NCBI RefSeq assembly: GCF_021390935.1
Contig: NZ_JAJPUI010000014.1
Coordinates: 17,999-81,998, forward strand
Source of the DNA: Streptomyces sp. CC228A
GTDB taxonomy: Bacteria; Actinomycetota; Actinomycetes; Streptomycetales; Streptomycetaceae
Direction: 5' to 3'
DNA length: 64,000 nt
Below the pieces are notes generated by a model, which did no database searches, was not told the origin of the DNA, and was given only the letters and a program-made list of their open reading frames with translations. Position numbers and translations under genes: made by a program. Shown in pieces: positions 24,416 to 33,035 of the stretch; within the stretch, counting starts at the first letter, position 1; each line of letters starts with the position of its first letter.

Positions 24416-25804
24416 TTACTTGGCGTCGCGCGCCAGGAACGCCAGCAGGTCCTGGCGGCTGACCACGCCGGTGGGCTTGCCCTCCACCAGGACGATCGCC
24501 GCGTCGGCCCGTCCGAGCACCGCCATCAGGTCCTCGACCGGCTCACCGGAGCCGACCTGCGGCAGCGGGGCGCTCATGTGCTTCTCCACGGGGTCGTTCA
24601 GGGAGGCCCGCTGGGTGAAGAGGGCCTCCAGCAGCTCCCGCTCCACCACGGAGCCGACGATCTCGGCGGCCATGACGTCGGGGTGGCCGGCGCCCGGCTT
24701 CACGACGGGCATCTGCGACACGCCGTACTCGCGCAGCACCTCGACGGCCTGGCCGACGGTCTCCTCGGGGTGCATGTGCACCAGCGTGGGGATGGCGCCG
24801 CCCTGCTTGTCGCCGAGCACGTCGCCGACGCGCGCGGACGGGCCGGCCTCCTCCAGGAAGCCGTAGTCCGCCATCCACTCGTCGTTGAAGATCTTCGAGA
24901 GGTAGCCGCGGCCGCTGTCCGGCAGCAGGACCACGACGACGTCGTCCGGGCCGAGCTTCCTGGCCGCCTCCAGTGCGGCGACGACCGCCATGCCGCACGA
25001 GCCGCCGACCAGCAGGCCCTCCTCCTTGGCGAGGCGGCGGGTCATCTGGAACGCGTCCTTGTCGGAGACCGCGATGATCTCGTCCGTGACGTTCTGGTCG
25101 TACGCGGTCGGCCAGAAGTCCTCACCGACGCCCTCCACCAGGTACGGGCGCCCGGAGCCGCCCGAGTAGACGGAGCCCTCCGGGTCGGCGCCGATCACCT
25201 TCACCTTGCCGTCGCTGACCTCCTTCAGGTAGCGGCCGGTGCCGGAGATCGTGCCGCCGGTGCCGACACCCGCCACGAAGTGGGTGATCCTGCCGTCGGT
25301 CTGCTCCCACAGCTCGGGACCGGTGGTCTCGTAGTGCGAGCGGGGGTTGTTCGGGTTGGAGTACTGGTCGGGCTTCCATGCCCCCGGCGTCTCCCGCACC
25401 AGCCGGTCGGAGACGTTGTAGTACGAGTCGGGGTGCTCGGGGTCCACGGCCGTGGGGCAGACGACGACCTCGGCGCCGTACGCCCGAAGCACGTTGATCT
25501 TGTCCGTCGACACCTTGTCCGGGCAGACGAAGACGCACTTGTAGCCCTTCTGCTGGGCCACGATCGCCAGGCCGACGCCCGTGTTGCCGGAGGTGGGCTC
25601 CACGATCGTGCCGCCCGGCTGGAGCTCGCCGCTCGCCTCCGCCGCCTCGATCATGCGCAGGGCGATGCGGTCCTTGACCGAACCGCCGGGGTTGAAGTAC
25701 TCGACCTTGGCCAGGACGGTCGCCTGGATGCCCGCGGTCACACTGTTGAGCTTCACCAGCGGGGTGTTGCCGACGAGGCTGATCATCGAGTCGTGGTATC
25801 GCAC
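24416..25804 (-). CDS. cbs: Cystathionine beta-synthase
   Basis: A 462-residue enzyme with an N-terminal fold-type II PLP domain and a C-terminal pair of CBS domains. The PLP lysine is in EYFNPGGSVKDRIALRMIEA (about residue 42). The substrate loop is PTSGNTGVGLAI and the phosphate-binding loop GVGTGGTISGTGRYL (about 180-195). CBS domains run from about 335 to the end (PTLVHMHPEETVGQAVEVLR; PTGVVSRQDLLAFLARDAK). It condenses serine and homocysteine to cystathionine in reverse transsulfuration. The start is GTG 25804; the divergent SGNH hydrolase lies 154 bases away. Confidence 0.93.
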   Translation of the reverse strand: MRYHDSMISLVGNTPLVKLNSVTAGIQATVLAKVEYFNPGGSVKDRIALRMIEAAEASGELQPGGTIVEPTSGNTGVGLAIVAQQKGYKCVFVCPDKVSTDKINVLRAYGAEVVVCPTAVDPEHPDSYYNVSDRLVRETPGAWKPDQYSNPNNPRSHYETTGPELWEQTDGRITHFVAGVGTGGTISGTGRYLKEVSDGKVKVIGADPEGSVYSGGSGRPYLVEGVGEDFWPTAYDQNVTDEIIAVSDKDAFQMTRRLAKEEGLLVGGSCGMAVVAALEAARKLGPDDVVVVLLPDSGRGYLSKIFNDEWMADYGFLEEAGPSARVGDVLGDKQGGAIPTLVHMHPEETVGQAVEVLREYGVSQMPVVKPGAGHPDVMAAEIVGSVVERELLEALFTQRASLNDPVEKHMSAPLPQVGSGEPVEDLMAVLGRADAAIVLVEGKPTGVVSRQDLLAFLARDAK

Positions 25805-25958
25805 CGTTAAGTCTCCGGGGTCTCCGTAGTGGTCAAGCCAGCGTAAGCCGAGTGGATGCGTAGGCGGGCGCGGTTACGGGGCAGGAACCTCAGAGGCGGT
25901 GTTCACGCACGGTGTGCACAGTGGTACGGAGAGCCGTTACGGGAGGAGGTGACCGCCC

Positions 25959-27008
25959 ATGTCGAGGGCACGGGTGGCACGGCGGATCGCCGCGGGCGCG
26001 GCGTACGGGGGCGGCGGCCTCGGTCTGCTGGGGGTGGCGGCGGTGGGGGTGGTGCTGGCCGAGGTGCAGCTGGCGAAGCGCTCGGTGGGCGGCGGGGTGG
26101 CCCCGCTGCCCCCTGCCGCGGACGGGCTGTACGGCCGCGTCTTCGACGGCGTACCGCTGCGGCTGGCCATGCTCGGCGACTCCACGGCGGCGGGCCAGGG
26201 GGTGCGGCGGGCGGGCCAGACCCCGGGGGCGCTGCTGGCGTCGGGCCTGGCGCAGGTGGCGGAGCGGTCCGTGGAGCTGCGGAACGTGGCGCTGCCGGGG
26301 GCGCGCTCGGACGACCTGGAACGGCAGGTCACGCTGCTGCTGGCGCTCCCGGGCCCGGTCCCGGACGTGTGCGTGGTCATGATCGGGGCGAACGACGTCA
26401 CGCACCGGATGCCGCTGACGGCTTCGGTGCGGTACCTGTCGGAGGCGGTGCGGCGGCTGCGGGACGCGGGCGCGGAGGTGGTGGTCGGCACGTGCCCGGA
26501 CCTGGGCACGATCGAGCCGGTCTACCAGCCGCTGCGGTGGCTGGCGCGGCGCCTGTCCCGGCAGCTCGCGGCGGCGCAGACCATCGTGGCGGTGGAGCAG
26601 GGCGGGCGCACGGTGTCGCTGGGCGACCTGCTGGGCCCGGAGTTCGCGGCGAACCCGCGGGAGATGTTCGGCGTGGACAACTACCACCCGTCGGCGGAGG
26701 GGTACGCGACGGCGGCGATGGCGGTGCTGCCGTCGGTGTGCGCGGCGCTCGGCGTGTGGCCGGAGCCGGACGTGCTGGAGGCGGACCGCCGCGAGGGGGT
26801 GCTGCCGGTCGCGCAGGCCGCGGCGGAGGCGGCGGCGGAGGCCGGTACGGAGGTCATCGGCGTACGGGCCCCGTGGGCGCTGCTCAAGCACCGCAGGCGC
26901 CGGCGGCTGGAGACCCCGGCGCCCGCCCCGGAACCCGCCGGGGCGCACGCCGCGGAAGCGGCGGGACCGGAGCAGCCGGGAGCCCCGTCCTCGGAGCCCG
27001 GCCGCTGA
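25959..27008 (+). CDS. SGNH/GDSL-family hydrolase, membrane-anchored
   Basis: A 349-residue protein with an N-terminal hydrophobic segment (GGLGLLGVAAVGVVLAEVQL, residues about 20-40) and an SGNH hydrolase domain. The catalytic blocks are LAMLGDSTAAGQGVRRAGQT (Ser, block I), ALPGARSDDL, MIGANDVTH (block III) and VDNYHPSAEGYATAAMAV (Asp-His). The C-terminal 70 residues are Ala/Pro/Glu-rich. ATG 25959 follows GGGAGGAGGTGACC, a strong site. Such enzymes are esterases or lipases acting outside the membrane; substrate unknown. Confidence 0.9.
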   Translation: MSRARVARRIAAGAAYGGGGLGLLGVAAVGVVLAEVQLAKRSVGGGVAPLPPAADGLYGRVFDGVPLRLAMLGDSTAAGQGVRRAGQTPGALLASGLAQVAERSVELRNVALPGARSDDLERQVTLLLALPGPVPDVCVVMIGANDVTHRMPLTASVRYLSEAVRRLRDAGAEVVVGTCPDLGTIEPVYQPLRWLARRLSRQLAAAQTIVAVEQGGRTVSLGDLLGPEFAANPREMFGVDNYHPSAEGYATAAMAVLPSVCAALGVWPEPDVLEADRREGVLPVAQAAAEAAAEAGTEVIGVRAPWALLKHRRRRRLETPAPAPEPAGAHAAEAAGPEQPGAPSSEPGR

Positions 27009-27192
27009 CCCTTTCTGCCCGTGCGCCGGCGGCACAGGGCGGCGGGCGGGCCGTGTGGGGGCTGGCCTCCGCGGCGTACTGAGCGCATGCTTAGAAGTGC
27101 GGTGGGGGTCACACGCTCCGGACGGTGACCCCACGCGCTACGGAGAGGTAACTTCCCTCTCAGTTGCCCACCCCTTCCCCTGGAGAGCCGTG

Positions 27193-28416
27193 ATGCCCGA
27201 AGCCGTGATCGTCTCCGCCGCCCGCTCCCCCATCGGCCGGGCCTTCAAGGGCTCGCTGAAGGACCTTCGGCCTGACGACCTGACCGCCACGATCATCCAG
27301 GCGGCGCTCGCCAAGGTCCCCGAGCTCGACCCGCGCGACATCGACGACCTGATGCTGGGCTGCGGTCTGCCCGGTGGCGAGCAGGGCAACAACCTCGCCC
27401 GGATCGTCGCCGTGCAGATGGGCATGGACCACCTGCCCGGCTGCACGCTGACCCGCTACTGCGCCTCGTCGCTCCAGACGACCCGCATGGCGCTGCACGC
27501 CATCAAGGCCGGTGAGGGCGATGTCTTCATCTCCGCCGGCGTGGAGACCGTCTCCCGTTACGTGAAGGGCAACTCCGACACGCTGCCTGACACGCACAAC
27601 CCGCTGTTCGCCGAGGCGGAGGCCCGTACCGCGGAGCGTGCCGCGAACGGCGGCGATGAGGTCTGGCACGACCCGCGCGAGGACGGCCTCGTCCCGGACG
27701 CCTACATGGCGATGGGCCAGACCGCCGAGAACCTGGCCCGGCTGAAGGGCGTGTCCCGGGAGGAGATGGACGAGTTCGGCGTGCGGTCCCAGAACCTCGC
27801 CGAGCAGGCCATCGCGAACGGCTTCTGGGAGCGCGAGATCACCCCGGTGACCCTCCCGGACGGCACGGTCGTGAGCAAGGACGACGGCCCGCGCGCGGGG
27901 GTGACGCTGGAGGGCGTGCAGGGCCTGAAGCCGGTGTTCCGCCCCGACGGCCGGGTCACTGCGGGCAACTGCTGCCCGCTCAACGACGGCGCCGCCGCGC
28001 TGGTCGTCATGTCGGACACGAAGGCGCGGGAGCTGGGCCTGACTCCGCTGGCCCGGGTGGTGTCCACCGGCGTCTCGGCCCTCTCCCCGGAGATCATGGG
28101 GTACGGCCCGGTCGAGGCCAGCCGGCAGGCGCTGAAGCGCGCGGGCCTGACGATCGACGACATCGACCTGGTGGAGATCAACGAGGCGTTCGCCGCGCAG
28201 GTGATCCCGTCGTACCAGGACTTGGGCATCCCGCTGGAGAAGCTGAACGTGAACGGCGGCGCGATCGCCGTGGGCCACCCCTTCGGCATGACCGGCGCCC
28301 GCATCACCGGCACGCTGATCAACAGCCTCCAGTTCCACGACAAGCAGTTCGGCCTGGAGACGATGTGCGTGGGCGGCGGCCAGGGCATGGCGATGGTCAT
28401 CGAGCGGCTGAGCTGA
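27193..28416 (+). CDS. Thiolase family protein (acetyl-CoA acetyltransferase)
   Basis: A 407-residue thiolase. Catalytic cysteine is in CTLTRYCASSLQTTRMALHA (about residue 90). The C-terminal active-site blocks are DLVEINEAFAAQVIPSYQDL, NVNGGAIAVGHPFGMTGARI (His) and ETMCVGGGQGMAMVIERLS (Cys). It condenses two acetyl-CoA or degrades beta-ketoacyl-CoA. ATG 27193 follows CTGGAGAGCCGTG. The last codons lie in a duplicated 48-base segment described separately. Confidence 0.93.
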   Translation: MPEAVIVSAARSPIGRAFKGSLKDLRPDDLTATIIQAALAKVPELDPRDIDDLMLGCGLPGGEQGNNLARIVAVQMGMDHLPGCTLTRYCASSLQTTRMALHAIKAGEGDVFISAGVETVSRYVKGNSDTLPDTHNPLFAEAEARTAERAANGGDEVWHDPREDGLVPDAYMAMGQTAENLARLKGVSREEMDEFGVRSQNLAEQAIANGFWEREITPVTLPDGTVVSKDDGPRAGVTLEGVQGLKPVFRPDGRVTAGNCCPLNDGAAALVVMSDTKARELGLTPLARVVSTGVSALSPEIMGYGPVEASRQALKRAGLTIDDIDLVEINEAFAAQVIPSYQDLGIPLEKLNVNGGAIAVGHPFGMTGARITGTLINSLQFHDKQFGLETMCVGGGQGMAMVIERLS

Positions 28417-28509
28417 GACGCAGCGCAGCGGAGTCGAAGTTCAGCGCGACCGTCAGCCAGGGCGGCTGAGCTGAGACGCAGCGCAGCGGAGTCGAAGCTC
28501 AGCGCGACC
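28404..28509. repeat. 48-bp direct repeat copying the thiolase 3' end
   Basis: Positions 28404-28451 and 28462-28509 are the same 48 bases with one mismatch (T/C). The first copy contains the last codons and stop of the thiolase gene; the second lies ten bases further in the noncoding region, so it repeats GCGGCTGAGCTGAGACGCAG and what follows. It looks like a recent local duplication. Confidence 0.9.
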
Positions 28510-28619
28510 ACCGACCGGTGCGGCGCAGTCGGGCGGTGGCTCCGCTGGTGCCCGTGAGGCGTGGGGCGACCTGCGCCGAATGACGCCCGGCTAACCCTTC
28601 CGCGTCCCTGCCGTGACCG

Positions 28620-28665
28620 AATCTCCCCCAGGATGTGACCTACATCCCGGGGGAGATTCGTTTTT
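28620..28665 (+). terminator. Strong intrinsic terminator
   Basis: A nested hairpin: AATCTCCCCC (28620-28629) pairs with GGGGGAGATT (28649-28658), and inside it GGATGT pairs with ACATCC around a five-base loop. It is followed at once by CGTTTTT. It lies 200 bases after the thiolase stop and before the next rightward gene, so it probably ends the thiolase transcript. Confidence 0.9.
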
Positions 28666-28806
28666 GCAGGTCACAGGCGTGGAAGCGGGGAACCGCGGCG
28701 GAAGAAACCGGCGCAATTCGTGACGTAAGGCACTGACAAGGGGGCGAGTTCCACGACAAGCTGATGTAGGAAGTGCGGGGGATCGATTGAAACCGGGAGT
28801 AAGTCA

Positions 28807-29757
28807 GTGAGCGCCATGTCTTTCGCCCTGCTGCTGACGACGGCCACCGCCACGGCTGTGGGCGCCGCCGCCTTGTTCACGGCCCGCGGACTGCGCCGGC
28901 AGATGGCCGCGCTGCGCGAGGAGCTCGCCGCGGCCCGGCCGGCTGCTGGTCCCCTGCTGCCGTCCGTGCCGCACGCCCGTACGGACGGGGCGCCGGCTGC
29001 CGAGGCGGCGGCCACGGCCGACGAGATACGCACCGCCGTCGCCGAGGCGCTGGCCGAGGAGCGGGAGCGCGAGCTGGCCGAGGCCCGGGCGTTCTGGGCG
29101 GCGCAGGAGGCGCGGGACGCCGCCGACTCCCCCGCGTCCCTCCTGGGCGGGGCCTCCGCCCTGCAGGCCGCCGACGACGAGGGGCCGTACTTCGTGCCCC
29201 GCCAGGCGGACTTCACCGGCCTGGAGGCGCTGGACCTGGACGACCCCGCGTACCCGGAGGGCACGGACCCGCTCGCCGGTCTCGCGGAACTCGCCGACCT
29301 GACCGCGGACCCGCTGGCCGACCTGCCGGAACTCGCCGCGGCGGGCGAGGGCGTGACCGACCACCCCGAGGACTCCCCCGAACTGGCCGCGGCCCGCCGC
29401 CGCCACCCCTCGCACCCCGACTTCGTGCCGGTGCGGACGCCCGTCGCCACCGACCACGAGCGCACGGTGTCCCGCCTGGAGGAGCTCGCCGCGTCGCGGA
29501 CGGCCCTCACGGACGTGCGGCCCGGGCCGCTCGGCACCCTGGATGTGTACGTGTTCGCGGACGGCACCACGCTGTGCATGACGCCCGGCCACCGGGAGAC
29601 CGCCGAGCGCCTCGCGGAGGCGCTGCGCGACGGAGCCACGCCCGTCCTGCTGGGCGGCTCCGGGGTGTCCGGCGCGTACGCCCTGACGTTCTCCTGCGGC
29701 GCCGGCACGGACGAGAACGTGTACATCCTCGCGGACCGCGTCATCGCCTCGCTCTGA
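28807..29757 (+). CDS. Membrane-anchored acidic protein, conserved hypothetical
   Basis: A 316-residue protein with one N-terminal membrane helix (MSFALLLTTATATAVGAAAL), a charged Ala/Glu-rich region (about residues 35-110), an acidic Leu/Asp/Pro linker with TDPLAGLAELADLTADPLAD, and a compact C-terminal part (LGTLDVYVFADGTTLCMTPG, GSGVSGAYALTFSCGAGTDE). I do not recognise a named family; it resembles a conserved Streptomyces hypothetical. The start is GTG 28807 with GGGAG upstream; ATG 28816 is an alternative. Confidence 0.8.
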   Translation: MSAMSFALLLTTATATAVGAAALFTARGLRRQMAALREELAAARPAAGPLLPSVPHARTDGAPAAEAAATADEIRTAVAEALAEERERELAEARAFWAAQEARDAADSPASLLGGASALQAADDEGPYFVPRQADFTGLEALDLDDPAYPEGTDPLAGLAELADLTADPLADLPELAAAGEGVTDHPEDSPELAAARRRHPSHPDFVPVRTPVATDHERTVSRLEELAASRTALTDVRPGPLGTLDVYVFADGTTLCMTPGHRETAERLAEALRDGATPVLLGGSGVSGAYALTFSCGAGTDENVYILADRVIASL

Positions 29758-29827
29758 CTACCAGCGCCCTGCCGCCCGGTGAACCTCGTGGATGCGAGAC
29801 GCCGGAATAGAACTACGGGCAGCTCTA

Positions 29828-30933
29828 TTGATCAGAAACGGTTTGGGTTCTGGGTCGTTGGGTGGGTGTGAGCGATCTGGTGGGGGACGCGCGGCATCTG
29901 TCGCCGTCGGCGCAGGAGGCCCTGCGGCTGCGGGCGGTGGCCGCTCTGATGGCGGGGCGGGACCGCGAGGACGTGGCGGCAGTGTTCGGGGTGTCGCTGA
30001 AGGCGGTCGACGGCTGGTGGGCGAAGTGGCAGGCCGGTGGTCGGGAGGCCCTGGTCATGCGTCCTCGGGGTAAGCCGGTCGGTGTGCACCAGGTGCTCGG
30101 GGAGGCCGAGCAGGCCGCGGTGCGGCAGGCGGTCCTGGACCACCGGCCGTGTGACGTGGGGCTTTCCGGTCAGCTGTGGACACGGCGGCTGGTGGGCGAG
30201 CTGATCGCGAAGCTGTACCGGGTGCGGCTGACCGAGGTGGGGGTGGGCAAGTATTTGAAGCGATGGGGGCTGTCCTTCCAGCGCCCGGACAAGCGGGCCG
30301 TCGAGCAGGACCCCGAGGCCGTCCGGCGCTGGCATGAAGAGACCTGGCCGAAGATCCGCGTGCAGGCGAAGAAAGACGGCGGCGAGATCCTCTTCGCCGA
30401 CCAGGTCGGCATCCGATCCGACCAGGTCACCGGCCGCACCTGGGGTGAGAAGGGGAAGACGCCCGTCGTGCGGCGGAGCGGGAACCGGTTCTCCGTGAAC
30501 GCGATGTCGGCGATCAGCACCAAGGGCCGGATGCACTTCATGGTCTTCACCGAGTCCTTCACCGCCGAAGTGATGTGCCGCTTCCTGGGCCGGCTCGCCG
30601 GCCACTTCGACCACAAGGTCCACCTCGTGGTCGACGGTCACTCCGCGCACCGCTCGAAGAAGGTCCGCGACTGGCTCGCCGCCCACCCCGATGATGTAGA
30701 GCTGCACTTCCTGCCCCCGTACTCGCCCGAGCTGAACCCCGACGAGCTGGTCAACGCCGACCTCAAGCACAGCCTGCCCAAGCAGCACCGGGCCCGCGAC
30801 CAGGCCGAACTCGCTGCCGAAACCCGCCGCTTCTTCCGCAGGCGTCAGCGTCAGCCGCACATCGTCCGCGGCTACTTCGGTGGCCCACACGTCCGCTACG
30901 TCATGGACGAGAACCCCATGAGTTTCTGATCAA
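29828..30933. mobile_element. IS630-family insertion sequence, 1106 bp, apparently intact
   Basis: The element is bounded by inverted ends: the left end begins TTGATCAGAAACGGTTTGGG and the right end, read inward, begins TTGATCAGAAACTCATGGGG, both continuing TTCT. It is flanked by TA on both sides (29826-29827 and 30934-30935), the TA target duplication expected for IS630/Tc1-mariner elements. One transposase fills it. Joining the flanks at TA recreates a TAG stop for the leftward gene to the right. Confidence 0.92.
29862..30929 (+). CDS. IS630-family DDE transposase
   Basis: A 355-residue transposase. The N-terminal helix-turn-helix (RLRAVAALMAGRDREDVAAV, FGVSLKAVDGWWAKWQAGGR) is followed by a winged-helix DNA-binding part. 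The catalytic domain has first Asp in GGEILFADQVGIRSDQVTGR (about residue 185), second Asp in VHLVVDGHSAHRSKKVRDWL (about 260) and a Glu in LPPYSPELNPDELVNADLKH (about 300). The frame is uninterrupted from GTG 29862 and ends four bases before the right inverted end, so the enzyme could be active. Confidence 0.95.
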   Translation: MGVSDLVGDARHLSPSAQEALRLRAVAALMAGRDREDVAAVFGVSLKAVDGWWAKWQAGGREALVMRPRGKPVGVHQVLGEAEQAAVRQAVLDHRPCDVGLSGQLWTRRLVGELIAKLYRVRLTEVGVGKYLKRWGLSFQRPDKRAVEQDPEAVRRWHEETWPKIRVQAKKDGGEILFADQVGIRSDQVTGRTWGEKGKTPVVRRSGNRFSVNAMSAISTKGRMHFMVFTESFTAEVMCRFLGRLAGHFDHKVHLVVDGHSAHRSKKVRDWLAAHPDDVELHFLPPYSPELNPDELVNADLKHSLPKQHRARDQAELAAETRRFFRRRQRQPHIVRGYFGGPHVRYVMDENPMSF

Positions 30934-31298
30934 TACAGCCCCGCTCTCCTCTTTGCTTCTTTAACCAGTTCCACGGCCTGGGCCAGTTCCTCCCGGAGCC
31001 CTTCTTGAGACCCGGCTTCCACGCCGTCCCTGTGCGTGGACGCGGCAGCCCCCAGCCACGCCTCCGCAAAGTCCGCACCGGCAACGAGGAGCTGATCCGC
31101 GACAGCGAAGATGCCGGCATCCGGCATCGCCCGAGGTGCTGTTCCCGGGTCCTCTAGCCGCTGCGCACGCGAGGCCAACTCTCGGGCGAGCGCAAGCCCT
31201 TCAGCTGCTGCGCCACGCTGGAGGCGGCTCTGTGGGGCCGTACGGAGACGATCCGCAAGACGGCAGATGGCCTCTGTCAGCTCAGTCGTTTCGTGCAC
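30930..31298 (-). CDS. Small alpha-helical hypothetical protein whose stop codon was replaced by the IS630 insertion
   Basis: A 122-residue Ala/Glu/Arg-rich, mostly helical soluble protein (HETTELTEAICRLADRLRTA; QAVELVKEAKRRAGLY at the end). No family recognised. GTG 31298 is the start used. The last codons are CTG TAT TGA; TGA comes from the IS end. Without the IS the flanks join as CTG TAG, so the original protein ended one residue earlier and is otherwise unchanged. Confidence 0.65.
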   Translation of the reverse strand: MHETTELTEAICRLADRLRTAPQSRLQRGAAAEGLALARELASRAQRLEDPGTAPRAMPDAGIFAVADQLLVAGADFAEAWLGAAASTHRDGVEAGSQEGLREELAQAVELVKEAKRRAGLY

Positions 31299-31397
31299 AC
31301 GGCGACCCTACGCGCCGAAAAGGCACTGTTGCCAACGGGCGAACACTCAGGCACCGTGACGTGAAGGAGCACACGCGCACAGCCTCCGGAGGCGCCG

Positions 31398-31628
31398 ATG
31401 TCCCATGTCTTCTCCGAAGAGACCCATCAGAATCTGCTCTCTCGCATCCCCCGCTGCACCGGCCGCGAAGTGGCCGAGTGGCTCCGCGCCGTCGAGGAAG
31501 GCCCCTCTCTCAGCCGCTTCGAGGAGAAGGTGAGCTGGCTCCGGGTCGAGCACAACCTGGCCTACGGTCACGCCAAAGCGATCATCCACGAGTACGACCT
31601 GAGGCGCGCGGCGCGCAAGCTGCTCTGA
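31398..31628 (+). CDS. DUF4287 domain-containing small protein
   Basis: A 76-residue protein MSHVFSEETHQNLLSRIPRC followed by TGREVAEWLRAVEEGPSLSR and ending HAKAIIHEYDLRRAARKLL. This matches the full-length DUF4287 family in Streptomyces, a helical domain of unknown role with a conserved His-Ala-Lys-Ala-Ile motif. ATG 31398 lies 11 bases after CGGAGG. It stands alone and ends in a strong bidirectional hairpin. Confidence 0.9.
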   Translation: MSHVFSEETHQNLLSRIPRCTGREVAEWLRAVEEGPSLSRFEEKVSWLRVEHNLAYGHAKAIIHEYDLRRAARKLL

Positions 31629-31653
31629 CACCGGGAAAGGACGACAACGGCGG

Positions 31654-31686
31654 AGGGCCCGCCCGGCGCGATGCCGGGCGGGCCCT
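31654..31686. terminator. Bidirectional hairpin between convergent genes
   Basis: A perfect 14-bp stem, AGGGCCCGCCCGGC (31654-31667) with GCCGGGCGGGCCCT (31673-31686), around the loop GCGAT. It lies midway between the convergent DUF4287 and Bax-inhibitor genes. There is no U-tract, as is common for Streptomyces terminators. Confidence 0.85.
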
Positions 31687-31709
31687 CTCACACTTCCGGG
31701 ACGGGACGG

Positions 31710-32585
31710 TCAGTCGTCGCCGGAGAGGATCTGGATCAGCCGCAGGAACTCCAGGTAGATCCAGACCAGCGTCATCGTGAGGCCGAAGGCCGCGAGCCAC
31801 GACTCCTCGCGGGGGGCGCCGTAGGTGATGCCGTCCTCGACCTGCTTGAAGTCCAAGGCCAGGAAGCAGGCACCGAGGATGATGCCGATGATGCCGAACA
31901 TGATGCCGAGGCCGCCGCTGCGGAAGCCGAGGCCGTCACCGCCGCCGAAGACGGCGAACAGCATGTTCACGGCCATCAGCAGCACGAAGCCGATCGCCGC
32001 CGCCATGACGAAGCCGTAGAAGCGGCGGGTCACGCGGATCCAGCGCATCTTGTACGCGATCAGCACGCCGGCGAACACCGACATCGTGCCGAGCACCGCC
32101 TGCGGGACGGCAGCGGTGCTGACGTGTGTGGCGACCGCATTGGAGATGACGCCCAGGAAGACGCCCTCGAAGGCGGCGTACGCCAGGATGAGCGCCGGGG
32201 TCGGCCTGCTCTTGAACGACTGAACCAGCGCGCAGACGAGCGCGATCAGGGCCGCGCCGATGGCAATGCCGTACGACATGCCGATGTTCGCCGCGTCGAC
32301 CGGCAGCAGGAACCAGGCGAGCGCGGCCGTGACGAAGACCGTGCCGAGCGTGATGGCGGTACGCGACACCACGTCGTCGATGGTCATGGCGCCGGAGCGG
32401 GCCGGGGCCTGCGCCGGGGCGCCGACCATGGCGTCCTGGGCGTAGGGGTTGGTGGCGTACGGATTCGTCGCGTAGGGGTTCGTTCCAGCGGCGGGGCCCC
32501 CGGCCTGCTGCTGCGCGTTGAAGTTCGCGTAGCCGTTGTCGCGGCTGAATCCCCGTCGCGAGAAGACCGGGTTACTGCTCCTCAT
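31710..32585 (-). CDS. Bax inhibitor-1 / YccA family membrane protein
   Basis: A 291-residue protein with a 65-residue Asn/Tyr/Ala-rich N-terminal tail containing NPYATNPYATNPYA repeats, then seven hydrophobic segments typical of the BI-1/YccA family, e.g. TLGTVFVTAALAWFLLPVDA, ALIALVCALVQSF, LILAYAAFEGVFLGVISNAV, FVMAAAIGFVLLMAVNMLFA and IMFGIIGIILGACFLALDFK. ATG 32585 follows GGAGGAGTGAG. The family forms pH- or calcium-linked membrane channels; role in Streptomyces is unknown. Confidence 0.93.
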   Translation of the reverse strand: MRSSNPVFSRRGFSRDNGYANFNAQQQAGGPAAGTNPYATNPYATNPYAQDAMVGAPAQAPARSGAMTIDDVVSRTAITLGTVFVTAALAWFLLPVDAANIGMSYGIAIGAALIALVCALVQSFKSRPTPALILAYAAFEGVFLGVISNAVATHVSTAAVPQAVLGTMSVFAGVLIAYKMRWIRVTRRFYGFVMAAAIGFVLLMAVNMLFAVFGGGDGLGFRSGGLGIMFGIIGIILGACFLALDFKQVEDGITYGAPREESWLAAFGLTMTLVWIYLEFLRLIQILSGDD

Positions 32586-33035
32586 CTCACTCCTCCATGG
32601 CCGCCGTGCGCGGCCTTGCGACAAGAGTAATGGGGACGCAAAAGAAACACCCTAGTGCTCCAGGAGGATCTTTCCGGCCGAACGTATCGATCACATATCG
32701 GCCGCGGCCCGCGAGCCGCCGCCGGAGGCCCCCGCAGCCACGCAGGAAGGACATTCCGGAATTCGCGGATCCACCCCCGAGGTGACACCCAGTGAGACGC
32801 ACCACACCCCACCCACCCCGGACTTCCGCTCCCCGCACACCGGCTCCGGCACCGACACGCGGGCCCCCATGCCCGGCCCTCTGCCCTCGGTGCGCGCCGC
32901 CCGTTCCACCGGACGCTGGCGGCACCGGCCCTCCCGGTCGGCCGGCCGCAGACGGCTGCCGGCTGCTGCTGCGCGGCGGCACCCGGCGGCGCCGCGCGGG
33001 ATGCGGCGCCGGGCCGCCGGAGGCACTCTGTCGGC
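32586..33035. other. Intergenic region, no gene supported
   Basis: About 450 bases between the divergent Bax-inhibitor and secreted-protein genes. An AT-richer patch near 32610-32700 (e.g. AAAAGAAACACCCTAGTGCT and ACGTATCGATCACATATCGG) probably holds the Bax-inhibitor promoter. The remaining open frames are Arg/Pro-rich with no good ribosome binding site. Confidence 0.6.
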
